From Siderastrea radians (taxonomy: Eukaryota; Cnidaria; Anthozoa; Scleractinia; Rhizangiidae): a stretch of 64,000 nucleotides of DNA. The DNA lies in NCBI GenBank assembly GCA_964017195.1, contig OZ024889.1, forward strand, positions 66,820,858 through 66,884,857, in the 5' to 3' direction. Below, piece after piece: positions 20,887-33,600 of this stretch (position 1 is the first letter of the stretch; every line of letters starts with the position of its first letter). The notes under the pieces are model-generated. The model had not been told where the DNA came from. It worked only from the letters and a program-made list of their open reading frames with translations, and searched no databases. The position numbers were made by a program, and so were the translations under genes.

Positions 20887-21415
20887 GATATTTATATAGC
20901 GCCATTATCACTAGTTGCTCATGGCGCTTCACAATAAAAAGTTAATTATATTATACATAAAATAAAAAAGGTTGAAAACGGAAACTATCTATAAAAGCTA
21001 AACGTTAAAAATGTACTTAGAAGTTAAACGCCATTTTAAAAAAGTAAGTCTTCAAACGCTTCTTAAAAATGTCTCCAGAGTCATTCAGTCTTAATTCTAA
21101 TGGAAGAGTGTTCCACAATTTCGGAGCCACCACGGAAAAAGCACGGTCCCCATATGTTTTCAAGCGAGCTGTCGGGGTGGCCAAGAGTCGCTGCGATGAT
21201 GATCTCAACATACGTGACTGAGTTTTGTAGTGGAGCAGGTTGGTAATATACTCGGGTGCTTGCCCATTAAGGGATTTAAAAACTAATAAAAATAATTTTA
21301 TACATTATGCGATACCGAACCGGTAACCAGTGAAGCTCTTCCAGCACAGGGGTGATGTGATCGAATTTCGGGTACGCGTTACAATTCGAGACGCTGCATT
21401 TTGGTTGCCACTGCT
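20887..21415 (-). pseudogene. CR1/L2-type LINE reverse transcriptase C-terminus, truncated
   Basis: Reading the minus strand from about 21415 down: FDHITPVLEELHWLPVRYRI, then after a frame slip VFKSLNGQAPEYITNLLHY, RLKTYGDRAFSVVAPKLWN and TLPLELRLNDSGDIFKKRLK, stopping at 21017. These are the C-terminal blocks of non-LTR retrotransposon ORF2 proteins. A short 3' UTR with the 'gcgccat...tggcgc' tail and the (TTA)n run follow. The element is 5'-truncated and frameshifted, hence dead. The LINE clade is not resolved. Confidence 0.85.
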
Positions 21416-22921
21416 TTTGCATGATTTTCGCGAATTCCAGGTAACTGTATATTTAGCTGAGTGCCGATTTTAAATAGCTCGGCTGATCTTGAGTCATCTA
21501 CTGATCAGGGACACCCAACTGCAAGGTACAGAAGCGTGTGCGTATGCCGAATAGCATGTACCTTGCAAGCAGAGGTTTCTTCGCCCTATGTTCCTGAGGG
21601 CGAATAAATGACCCTCCGCCGGAACATAGGATGACCAAGAAATTTAACTGTGATGACAAACTAGAGTTTTCTTTGGTGAAAAAGGCACCTCAAAAGTTTT
21701 GCAACATTGGGGATTATTTCTATTGTTTTCAGAGGGACATGCTCCTGGAGGGACAAATATGACGCTTAGAGCGTAAAATAAAGTCAGATAGCATTTTCAG
21801 AAAGCCAGCAGTGGCTTAGAAATTAGGGGGTCAAGATTTTATACCCTAAAACTCCTGCGGCATGCTTAAATTTTTTAAGAATCCGTACAGATCAACCTGC
21901 AGAAGCTTGCACAAATATCCTTTTTGACAAACTAAGAGTACAGAAAATGACATTTGGAGTACAGAAAATGTGTGTTTTGCTGAAATTTTCCCTTTGAGAA
22001 TCCTTGACTGATGCGGGTGCGTAACTTGTGGTGCTAACCGCGGGCTGACTCAGTTGTTAGAGTGTGTGACGAAATGTGCCGGATGAAATTCCCGGTTCAT
22101 TAGCAATCAAATGGAGTGTTGAACAATAGCTGCAGTTTGTTTTTCAGTTTTCCGCTGAGTGTTTTTTAGACGAACTTTCTAATTTGCACTCCAAAGTTCT
22201 TTCCTCTTTCACTGCGAGAAGGAAGTGATTGGATCAGGAATGCTGATAAAAGTGCGACGATACTTCAGAGTGATTTTCCGATGTTGAGCGGTGTCAGTGA
22301 AGGGAAATAATGAATCCGTTTGGCCGGTATCTTTTGCTGTATTGATGTCCGTATCCACATGTTTTGGACATTTGCGGACAACAAGGAATAAAATTTTTTT
22401 ATTGATCAGTAAATGTTACTCATAAAATTAAGGTTACACGATTTTCGTTATGATTGGCTATCTGGCCATGGCCTCAAAAATTGTTACTTGTTAATAGTGT
22501 TGATTCTTTTGTATGTAGATCTATTACTGCTTTATTTATGATTCAATGTAAAATCGACGATCAATGCCGAAATATTTTATATCATCTATTTTTTCCCTTT
22601 TCTTTTCTTATTTTAAAGTAGCGATACCAGATATATGGGAATACTGAATAAATTGTTGTTGTTGTTGTTGTGTAAATAAAGATATGCCTCGGTCGGATTT
22701 GCGAATCTTATCAGGAAATTGATAGATACATCCGAGATCGGAAAGCCATCGGATGTGATCCAATATTGAAGTGTCAGTTCCATTACATTGCGTACGCTAA
22801 TTGATGCACGTGTCGCGCCAGGGAAGAGTGCACGCGTACGTGTGTGTGTGCACGTGGGCACCCCTGGTTTTTTTGTCGGTTTTTTTCCGGTTTAAATGTA
22901 GTTTATTTCTAAAACATTTAA
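21416..22921. other. Non-coding interval with (TTG)n and GT-rich runs
   Basis: No gene recognised. It holds a small inverted motif CTATGTTCC/GGAACATAG (about 21587-21628), a (TTG)n run at 22650-22670 and a CG/GT-rich patch at 22800-22860. Confidence 0.35.
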
Positions 22922-23143
22922 GGCTAGTCTCTATATGATCGTTACGATAGCTGGAAAAAACGTTCAGCAATCGTTGTGATCATGTGGAAACCACTTTTTA
23001 GCGATCGTAGCGATCACAGCAATCATATGGAAACCAGCCTATATGGAAACTGCTCAGCGTTCAAAGTCGAGCAGTTTGAACGAACAAAGAACGACCTCTC
23101 AACTTTTATGGTAGCGATCGTACCGATCATATGGAAACCAGCC
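22922..23143. mobile_element. TIR element with TTAA/TTTA borders
   Basis: A 222-bp element with imperfect inverted ends GGCTAGTCTCTATATGATCG and CGATCATATGGAAACCAGCC. The left border is TTAA (22918-22921); the right is TTTA (23144-23147), probably a mutated duplication. The interior is made of 'gcgatcgtagcgatcac' motifs. The GG terminus places it with the other TTAA/purine-end elements. Confidence 0.6.
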
Positions 23144-23147
23144 TTTA

Positions 23148-24695
23148 GTTAGGGAAAGATGTCTTTGTCATTTGCAGATTAAAAATGTCAGTGAACGTTA
23201 TTTTCTAGAAATATGTTTATATTGACTTTCCATCCGGAATGGGATTCTAATCGATAAAAGCAGGGCCAACCGGCAAGAATTAAGCTAGGAAAGGAGAATA
23301 AAGTTCGATGTTCTTCTACTGGCTTCCGTTATTATGGGAGGGATACTTGGTGGTGGTGGGGGGGGGGGGGTCAATAGGGCTGTAAGCACCCAATGAGAAC
23401 TTCCGCATCATGATGCAGGAAATATAACAATTTATTACCTAAATTTTTCACGTTTTTCTAGGGGGGAGGGGGTAAAAAGAATGCCCATATTCCCCCCTCG
23501 GGGATTCGCACCTCAAGTTGGTGCTGGTACTTACACCCCTCCCCTCTTCATAATATTCTGGCTCTTCCCTGAGAAGTGGGGTGCGGGTTTCAAAAAAAGG
23601 AATCTGTTCTCCGCTGTAGATCAATTAGTCTTTAAACGCCTTTCCTAATAAGTCCTATTTACGATTAAGCACGTTTTAGCCTGGTCATCACAAGTTTTGA
23701 CACATTACTTACTTCCCCCTTTTAAAACAACACGATTAAAACAATTACGTCTTTTGTGTAATCTTCCTCGCAATAGCGTGTTAGTTGTCACGACTAGAAA
23801 AATCTCGCAAAGGATACACGCGAGAAAGATCAAATACGTTAATACGGCAAAAGTGGATTTTTTTTGCTAGAAATCAAGCCTGTTTAATGGAGGTAACGTT
23901 TGTTTTTTGCTATTCCCTTAGGCGAAGGGAATTTGACATTGCTGTAAAATCGAAAAAACCTTTTTTCTCCGCCAACAGCGTGGAGGTGACTTCGCATATC
24001 CGAGCCACCAAGCAGACCGGAAGTGCATTTATACTGAGAGTATTGAAATACAAGATTACAAAGTGATTTCTACTGTGGTCTTTCAAAATATTCTATTAAA
24101 GTTAACTTATTTATGCAGTAGCCAAAACATTGTGGAAATTTTTATTAAATTAATATCGCTGAAAAAAAAGAGGCCCTTCTATTGTCGGACGGCGTGATAT
24201 GATTCCCTCGGGTGTTATTTCTTAGATGCTTTTTCATTGGCTACTCGAGACAATCAGGTGTCGAAATGAATAAAACATTTATAAAACCTTTTAGGATTGG
24301 CTTACTGTGCGAGAGTTGTGAATCCGACTCTCAAATATTGATTGTCTACTCCGTTACTGCGTTGCATATTACAAAATTTATAGAGAAACGCTGAAATTGC
24401 TTTTCCTTTACGGAAGACCGCTCGCTTTAAGGGTCAGTGTCGTCTCGTAAATCATTCAGGGATATAATTCGAGTGATATATCGCGTCTAAAAGGGTTTCT
24501 CACGCTGTTAGCAAAGGAAGCTTGCAGGAAAGCTTACTGGCTGGGATCGATGCCGCCATTATAGAAAGTGAAAGGCAAGTCTTTTCATGGTTGCCTTCCA
24601 ATTAATTACTTGGGGACATCATCATATTTGCTGATGTGTAGCTACGATTAACAGCAAGCAAACTGGATCCATTAGACGAGTTCGATGCGTCCAAA
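23148..24695. other. Region upstream of ARNT
   Basis: Contains the presumed ARNT 5' UTR and promoter, but neither TATA nor transcription start could be placed. An inverted CCAAT (attgg) is near 24237. A poly-G tract lies at 23351-23369 and C/G-rich low-complexity DNA follows to about 23585. No other gene seen. Confidence 0.4.
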
Positions 24696-27600
24696 ATGGA
24701 CGACTTCAACGATGATGGTAAGTAGCTTTTTTACTTGAAAGTTGACGAGGAATCCTGGAATATGGCGTTATTTCTTATGCAGAAAACAATTAATTTGCCT
24801 GTTTGTTGTTCAGATGACGGAATGCCGGACAAGTCTTCCCATGGCCGACTTAGAAAGAGGAAAGCGAACCAAAATTTTATGATCAAAGAGTAAGCTCTGT
24901 TTGTTTAAATTTCTAGGAAGTTGAAACGAGCTGAATTTTGTCGTTGCCTCGCCTTGCATTTCCTTTGCCCATGGAATTGTCGTTTTATTTCGATGCTCCT
25001 TAACTTTTGTATTCATTTTACTGTACAGAGAGGATTCGGATGATGATGATATTGAAAAGGGAGACAACAAAATGCCCAGGTATATGAGTAATGACGATTT
25101 CCCCTTTTCACCGCAGGAATCATTCAACTTTGCACCGAGTTGTAAACTCTTTAGCTCATGACTCATGTGGCGATAATAGAGGTGATGGATCTGTAGGAGG
25201 GACATATGAAACAAAAATCTGTCCAATTCTGCGTTTGACACGTTTGTTTTCTTTCCTTTCAGTTGTGTAGTTTTCTTGACAGACAGATCTAGCTGTTTTG
25301 AAAATGTTTTTGACATAAAGGTCGGGACTGGGAGCTTAAGTTTGTTTAGCAATTCGCTTATTAAGCATCGCAGTTACCTTCTGTTAGAAATCCCTTGTTT
25401 ATTTCAAACCCTTGGAAATCTTTTTTGCAGTGATCAATGCAGAATTAAGCAAATGTTATCTGATTTTGCAGAACTTCTGATGAGAACAACAAGGAGAAAT
25501 TTGCGAGGTATTCTGTTTATTTGATTACTAATTTTGTCGTGATCAAGTACAAAGTTTTGGTAGCTTCTTTTTCTGCGAAAAATTCCTTCCTGGTTTTTTG
25601 CTCAGAAATAAAAGCCATCAAAATTAGTTTATTGTACTTCAATATTTGTAATATATTCCTTTAACTTTTCTATGTCAAATCGTTTGTTCCAAGGCAAAGT
25701 AATTGCAAACTTTTCAGTTCATTATGTATTATATATCGAAGTACGCCAAACATTCTAATTTGTGAAGCCAGTACTTCAGCAGTTCGTTGGCTTGTGCAGA
25801 TGTTTTCCTTCTGTAAACAAAATGCTTGTATGGGCTTACAGATGTTTTATGTCATAAAACAAATAGCAGTTCTTTTAAGCATTAGATGTACATCGTTTTT
25901 AACCGAATACATGTACAAGAAATGTATAATGTTTTGTTTTTCTGTATGACAACCCTAAATGATACTTTTAGTAAAATGTATGTGATGGTTGAGTAAGCTT
26001 GAACTGAAATCTGCATCTAGTCTTTTCTTGCAAATAGTAAATTTTAACCTTTCTCCTTTAATATGCCACTGCCAGACAGATGGTTAACATGCCAGCTAGT
26101 TTTTGTCACTCTCTTATGCCAGACTGTTTCACACAATTCCTTTATTTTTCCCAGTTTCTGATTACTGAAGAGCAGTTTTTGCTCTTGAGCAATCCTTTTT
26201 AGATCTCTGAGCCAACTCTCACCTACATGCAAATTTTGTTGTCGTTGTTGTTATGTTGTTGGTTATACTTAAGCCATGAGTCATGTTATTTCCTGTACAA
26301 ACTGTCTTGTTAATCATTGAACTTTTCGAGAATAGTATAGAGGACAAGAAAACGTCTGTGTTTTTACTTAGAATTTATATAATATGCTGAATTCTACACA
26401 TGCTTTTGTTGGTTCTTAGCTATGTTCTATTAGAGGACAGACACATAGATGATGTCATCACTGGCAACCTTTTTTCTCTATCCTGTAAAACAAACAGATT
26501 CCATGTTACAGTGCGTCTGTTCAGTAGTAGATCACAGAGGACGTCAAAATGTGATAAGAACATCAGTGACACACTCGCCTAATGGCTCGTGTGCCACTTT
26601 TTTGTTCTTACCACATTTGACGTCTTCTACAGGTGATCTATTACTGAACAGACGCACTGCAACATGGAAGCTATTTGTGAAATATATGTTTTTGTACAAT
26701 GCTTATTCCATTATTTCAGCAGTGATTCCTCAGGTGGGCTAAGTTCCACTGCATGTATCAGACAAAATTCCAACTTTGGCTGGACATGTTGTTTGGAAAA
26801 CTGTTTTTTGTACCAGTGGCTATCAGTTTGTCAATTTGTAAAAATCTACCCTAACTATTGTTTTCTATGCTAAAATGGTCAGTGAGAAAGTTATGCCCTC
26901 TCAAGGGAAAAAAATTATTTGCAGCCCTTTGGATTGGTACTAAGAAAAGATTATTAATCCTGAAATAATGGCTTAAAATGATTGAAAAATACCACTTAAA
27001 TAATATTTGAATATGATAGTGAAGATAATATAGTGAAAAACAGAAAATAAAGGAAACAACCTTGTAATAATCATAGTTTGATTTCCATTAACTCAGAAAA
27101 CTCTGTATTTGTGAGGTAGCTGAGCTTTCTGCAATGTACAAGTATTTTATTTTCAAATCAAAGTCTGGCGCTTATACACACACCTAACCAACAACACCTA
27201 ACCAACAACACCTAAGAAAGGTTCATAGCTTTTGCCCATAACTGTCTTTTGAATGTTACATGACGGTAACCATTTAATCATTAATGCCTTGGTTCAAAAC
27301 AAGACAGTTTGTCTGGAAAAAGTGTTATGCTTTGTGTTCCACATTTCAAGTTGTCTCAGTGTATATGTCAGATCTTTTGTTCTTTTGTCCTTTTTTCTCT
27401 GAATTATTTAATGGCGTGTTTGTTTGGTAGCCCATAAAAGATGGTGGTTTCATAAAAAAAAAACGTTTGCAAGCTTTGGGTTTGAATAAGAAAATGTCCC
27501 ATTTTGTGCGAAATTACTTTGACTGGGCTTTGGGTTGTTACACATTTCATATTCATGACCAGTGCTTGAAAAAAAAATTCCCTTACAGACTTATTGTGTT

Positions 27601-30600
27601 AGCATTTATTTTAACAATATGCATAGTTTGTCAGATATGGACTGTGGTTTTTGTTTCTTGTCCACTGGCATATGTGGTGTACTGTACATTTCACAGTGTA
27701 AGTTTTGTTGTAGCAAAACAAAGATGATTCATTATTTTGAACATTTTAGAAGCAAGTGGGTTCAGTTGAATAGGTGTTGTAGTTTAAAATGAATTTCAGT
27801 TCAAATGATTTCTAACTAGTTTGATTTGTATTTTCCTTTGTGTTACTTTGATGATAGTGACAATAAAACAAAGGAAATACAAATCAAACTAGTTTGAAAT
27901 CATTTTGACCTGAAATTCATTTTAACCTTCAACATAGGCAAAAGCAGAGTTGCAGTTGTTCATGAATGGTGTAGAACATTTGTTTGCATTTGTAAAATGA
28001 ACATCATTCCAGTCATATTGTTGGACAATATTTGGTGACCATCGTTACATGAAGCAAGGTCATGTTACTTGTGGAACTTTTTGGTTCATCTTGTTAACGC
28101 AACAATTTATTGTTTGCTTCAATATATTGCAGGGAAAATCACAGCGAGATTGAGAGAAGAAGAAGGAATAAAATGAATGCGTACATAAACGAGTTATCTG
28201 ACATGGTACCATCTTGTAATGGGTTAGCGCGTAAACCAGACAAGCTCACTGTTCTTAGGATGGCTGTTAACTACATGAAGTCACTGAGAGGGCCTGGTAG
28301 GCAACTTCTGAATTCCTTTCAAAATTTTAAATCTTTGTCTGTTGGATTGTCAGTGCCAGGCTTATCTTATACAGTGATTTTATTAATCTTGCATCCTGCG
28401 TCTCTGCTGCGTAGAAATCCTAAAAGGCACAAAATAATATTTATGGCATGCGTCCTTCAGGATGCACAAACGCAAACTTGCCACGATCGATCAAATTTCC
28501 CATTATATTTGTGTAATTTAGAGTATCTAACACAACTTACATTAAAAGAAAATATCGGTTAGCTCTAAAATATATCTATATATATATATATATATCATGG
28601 GGTGAGTCCCAGGGGCTGACTGTGTGGCAAATTGTAACAAAATCACAGTTCATGTTCATGCCATATATCACCTTGTGCTCATTAGTTTCCTTGGGTACTT
28701 GCAAATATTAAGGAGCCTTTGTTATTTTGCAAGGGTTTATTTTATTTATTTTTTTATTTCAAGGAAAATAAGCAAGGGTTTTAAATTTGGTGAAAGTATT
28801 GTCACCATCTTTCTTTATTTATCGCCTGTAAGGCACTTCGACATTGCTGATCCTAGCAGTATGCAGAACGCGTGTCACCACGAACTCAGTAAATATGACC
28901 TATGCTCACCACGAGTCTCCCAGTATCTCAGTGGTCAGAGCGTCCGACCGGTGTATGGAAGGTCATGGGTTCGACTCCCGTTGGGGACTCAGATTTTTTC
29001 TTTTTCCCACGCTCGCGACATGTTTAGTATTTCATCTTTTCTTAGTATTGTCATTTTTAAGTCACAACCCTGCACTTAACATTAAAGCTGTCAATGGAGA
29101 AAGTGTACCAGAACAAAACAAGTGAATAACTGCTTCACTTTTTTAAAGGTTTAACAAAGGGGGACATATATGTAAAAAATAAATGGCTTTCAAAATTGTT
29201 GTTTTAGAACCACCCTAAAAGCTACTGAATAACTGCAACTCTTAAAATCCTAGAATTTTTTTTTGTCATAAAAATTGTAGCAATGTAAGTGAAAATAAGT
29301 GACAATGATGTATTGGCATGCGCCATTTTTGGGAATTACCGTAAACACCGGCGTATAAGCCGCACCTTTTTACCCTAAAACTTCGCTCAAAATTGGGGGT
29401 GCGGCTTATCTGCAAGAACATCTGGAAAAAAAATCTGTAATTTTCCATGAATCATCCCCAAAACACCGAAATAAAGTAAAAAACGCAACGGTACCACGCT
29501 ATCTTCGAGAACTCGCGTGGTGAATGGCCGACTGTTTTTCCGTTGTTGACAACTTTGATGGCAAATTTGTCAAAGCAATTATGGAACTCCCTTTCACTGG
29601 CGAGTTTGTCACCGATGGATGGCTTCCAAATGTCCTTGTAAACCTGCATGGAAGCCACGAACAGCTAAAGAATTCGCTAAAATTTGCTTTGCGAATTGAA
29701 CGAAGCGACAACACTTGTCACCAGTTTTCTCTCTTCTCATCGAATGCCTGGCTACTAAGCCACGATACGCAACCGAACGTCCAAGCGAACAACTTACTCA
29801 CAAATTTTCGGACTTGAATAGCTTTAACTGGATAAATGCCGGGGAAAAGTTCATCGGGGAAAGTGGTCTTGTGTTGAGTTCAAGTACGTTTTCGTAGCTT
29901 TTTTATACTTGTTATAAGGATTAAAATGTGTGCTTGAGTCTTATTCAGACTACAAATTGAATCACCGATCCGTAGTGAAAAGGACTTCACTTCAGCCAAT
30001 ATGTTCATTAAATGAAATGACTCGGCTATGACTTTTTGACAAAAAAAATTTTTTTTCCAAATCTTGAGCTTCTAAACTCGGGGTGCGGCTTATCTGCGAG
30101 TGCGGCTTATACGCCGGTGTTTACGGTATTTTTAGGGTACACTTACCTGAAGCTTTTTATGGGATGTTCACTTGGGCCTATCAGCGCAACCACAACCAAG
30201 AGAGAACTTACTGATTGTTTGTAGAAAGTTGTCCCATTTAATAATTAATTATATTCTGATGAGACTAAGTTCAAATAACGTTGTTTATAGGTCAGCCTCC
30301 TGATGTGTCTCATAAACCCTCATTTCTCTCTGATCAAGAACTCAAGCATCTCATATTGGAGGTAAATGTAACAGGATAGTTGCAATTTACTCCTTGTTAA
30401 GTGATGATTCCAAAGTGACAACCTGAATGTCTTATTTACAAGTGCACTTCACTCCTGTAGTAAAGCAGACAAACTTTGCCCAGTTGTGAGGTAACTGCTT
30501 CGGAGAAGTGCCCCCCTTTAATAATTATTAGGTTCATCAAAAGATTGTTGACTTTGTCATCAGTTTTGCTTATTTTCACTCTTTTCAGGCAGCTGATGGT

Positions 30601-33600
30601 TTTCTGTTTGTGGTGAATTGCCAGACTGGAATTGTGGTTTATGTTTCTGATTCCATCACTCCAGTCCTGAACCAACCTCAGGTAAATAATATTATAATTC
30701 ATATTTATGCCGACACGATAAGTGGTTTGAGTTCCCTTTTCTTCAGGGTCTGGAAGGGTATTCTCGGGATCTGGGCTTTGACCAAAATATGGTGCAGGAT
30801 TCTGGAAAATGAAAAATATCTTGACGGGATTTGGGATTTGACTACTATCAGGGAAGCGGGATTCGCCAAAATTTGGGCATGGGATGCGGGTTTTTTTGCC
30901 TGTCTGTCGGGAATTCGGGAAATCGTTACGACCCAAATAAACGTTATGGCGGCAAAGGCGAATCAACCAGGCGAGCGTAAAATATCAATCGAAAGGGCCA
31001 GTCTACATCTTAAATTTATTAGCTTTTGCAGAAACTAGTCTTTCTTAATGTATTTTTGGGAAAGAAAAAACGAAATTCAGGATAGCGATGAAAAAGTGCG
31101 GGATGCGGGATTCTTGTGAAAAAGGAGCGGGAATGCAGGATCAGGACCCCCCTTTCAGACCCTGTTTCTTCTGTATTCACTGGACTGAGAGGCAGGAAGA
31201 AACTACAATTTTTCATTGTCTCAGAACGGTGCTTGCCCTAACTTCCATCCAAGATCATGGACAATATAGCTTATTATAGTAAATTAATGCTTTCATATAA
31301 TCACACAAGAATTAACAAGAATTAAGGGGGGGGGGATACTTCTGGACAAACAACATTAATGCAAAAGAAAAATTTCGAAATGAAGGAAATAAGCACAATT
31401 TTGGTGCTGTTGTATTTTATTGTGGAAGGTTACTTTGATGACACCAAAGATATTTTGTTCAATGTACAAAAGCAGAAAGTTAAGAAAGCAACTTCCTCAA
31501 GCGAGAATTAACTCAAAGTATTGTAAAAGATGGTCAGAATTTCAGGTACAAATCATGAAAATTAGTGTTCCTATGGTCCCTGAAATTAAGGCTCCAAGTA
31601 TTGAATGCAAGTTGTATTAACATACGTTTTTAAAATTCTTGTTAATTTTCATGAAGGGGCATTTTCCCATAACATTAGAACTGGTTTATGTAATCAGTTT
31701 CTTGCAAGGTGGTCTCTTATGTGAGCCCACAGTCATAATGCACTTGCTGTTTAATTTGAATGCTGGTGAATGCACGTTGAGCCCTCATGTGCTTAAGTAC
31801 TGTGATCACTTATTAGTGATATTCTGTGCTTAATGGGGATTATGACAAGCCAGGGCAGAGGTGTCTTTTCCTTCAATCTCTCAATTCAGCTGGTACAGGG
31901 TAAAATAGCAGGCTAACTTTGTTTAAATTCAAAGAATAAATTGCTTTATGATGTAAGTTTTTATAAGAAACTCATTTTTCTGTGGCCTTTCAATGCATAG
32001 CTGTTAATCTGTATTGTTCTATTTTTATCTACAGAGTGCATGGATGAATCAGGAGATTTATGACTTGGTTCATCCTGATGATGCTGAGAAAATAAGAGAC
32101 CAGCTTTCTGCAACCGAGTCTCCAGATGCTGGAAGAGTCCTGGACTTGAAAAGTGAGCTGTTTGTTTTAAATTGGTCACTATTTCCAGTGTATCAAGCTG
32201 CGACTGTTTTGCTTCCCTTAGGAGAAGAATGAAAATGATAACGATTGAATAAATTAATCAACCAAGATTTTATTTGTGCACCACATGGTTATGCTAGTAA
32301 AAGTCATTTCAAAACTCTAACTCTCTGAATTTTTTCTTTTCTTTATAGCTGGAAGTGTAAAAAAGGACAGCCATGGAGGTAAAAGCCATTTGTAATTTAT
32401 CTTTTATACAGTACAATCTTGAGAATTTTGAAAAGGTGGAAAAGGTACACCAAAACGAGTGCAAGTATGGGAACACATCTCAGTGTACCTGACAGCTTAG
32501 ATGTCATCCAGTCATATAATGGTACTGGAAAAAACATTCTGACATTGGACCTTGTCCAAAGAAATCTTGTTAAATGTCTCACTTTTTTGAAAGGAGCTCT
32601 GCCGTGGTGTCTATGAACAAAAGTGAATCAGGTTTTGTCTGCAAGATCCTCTTAACTGATCAAGCTCACCAGAAAAATAGCATTCCAAATAAGTCACAGT
32701 GCTCTATCTTCTGCTGCAAAACGCTCCCTAAACTTGAGTACACAGTGGAACCTTCCTCGTAAGCTACCACCTCCTGTAAGCGACCACTTTTTCAAAGATA
32801 TAAGATATAATAGCCATTTTGCAAAACTTTCTCCTGAATAACCTCTTTGTACAGTAGTACATAAAGTGAGTCTAGTTGAAGACGGCAAATTCTCTGAGAT
32901 TATTGACTTCAAGACAACAATTTACTTTTGCATGGAATCATTTATAAACATAATGTGTTGTTAAATATTTCTATTGCTGTTTAGCTCTATCGAGAATGTA
33001 TTCCAACTCCAGAAGAAATTTTATCTGCCGCATGAGATGTGGGCAGGAAGAAAGCGAGAGCACAACAAGAGGCAAGGACAACCGTTTAAAGCTTCTTGAT
33101 GATGAATATGCCATTGTGCACTGCACTGGTTACATCAAGGTAAGATATTTTTACCCCTTTCGTGGCACCATGAAAATAATTTGTCTTAGGATTACAAAAT
33201 CCTTGATAACTGTCAATCATTCATTTAGCAAAATTCAACTCCCTAAAAAGTCTCCCTAAAAAGTGGTCAAAAAGTTTGTGACTAAGATTGTGGTGTTTTA
33301 ATTTGAAGAATGTATATAAAACGGAAGAGAATTTTCTTACAAGCCATTCAAATTGTTTGTGGGGGTGTAGTGGTGTATGGTTAGTGCGCTGGACTTCAGA
33401 CCTGAAGGCCGGTGCCCCAGTCCCTGCCATCTTGTTGTTTCCTTAGACAAGAAACCTTACCCCACATTGCCTCTCTCCACCCACATACTGCCGAGGGCAA
33501 CCCTGTGATGGATTAGCATCCCATCCAGTGAAGGGGGGGGGGGATGGTAGCAGTACTCTCAGAAACCGGGTTAAGCTCCAGCTGTGTGGTCCTCCTTGGC

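Noticed and set aside
24810..25352. A 180-codon frame on the minus strand
   Set aside because: Antisense to ARNT exons 2 and 3 and their introns; no recognisable domain.
28913..28990. Functional tRNA gene
   Set aside because: The acceptor stem is good, but the anticodon arm is poor and related sequences occur at 54600 and 58110 with a shared non-tRNA body.
30436..30966. A 176-codon minus-strand frame
   Set aside because: Spans ARNT exon 7 in antisense and the AGGGTCTG element; composition follows the degenerate repeats.
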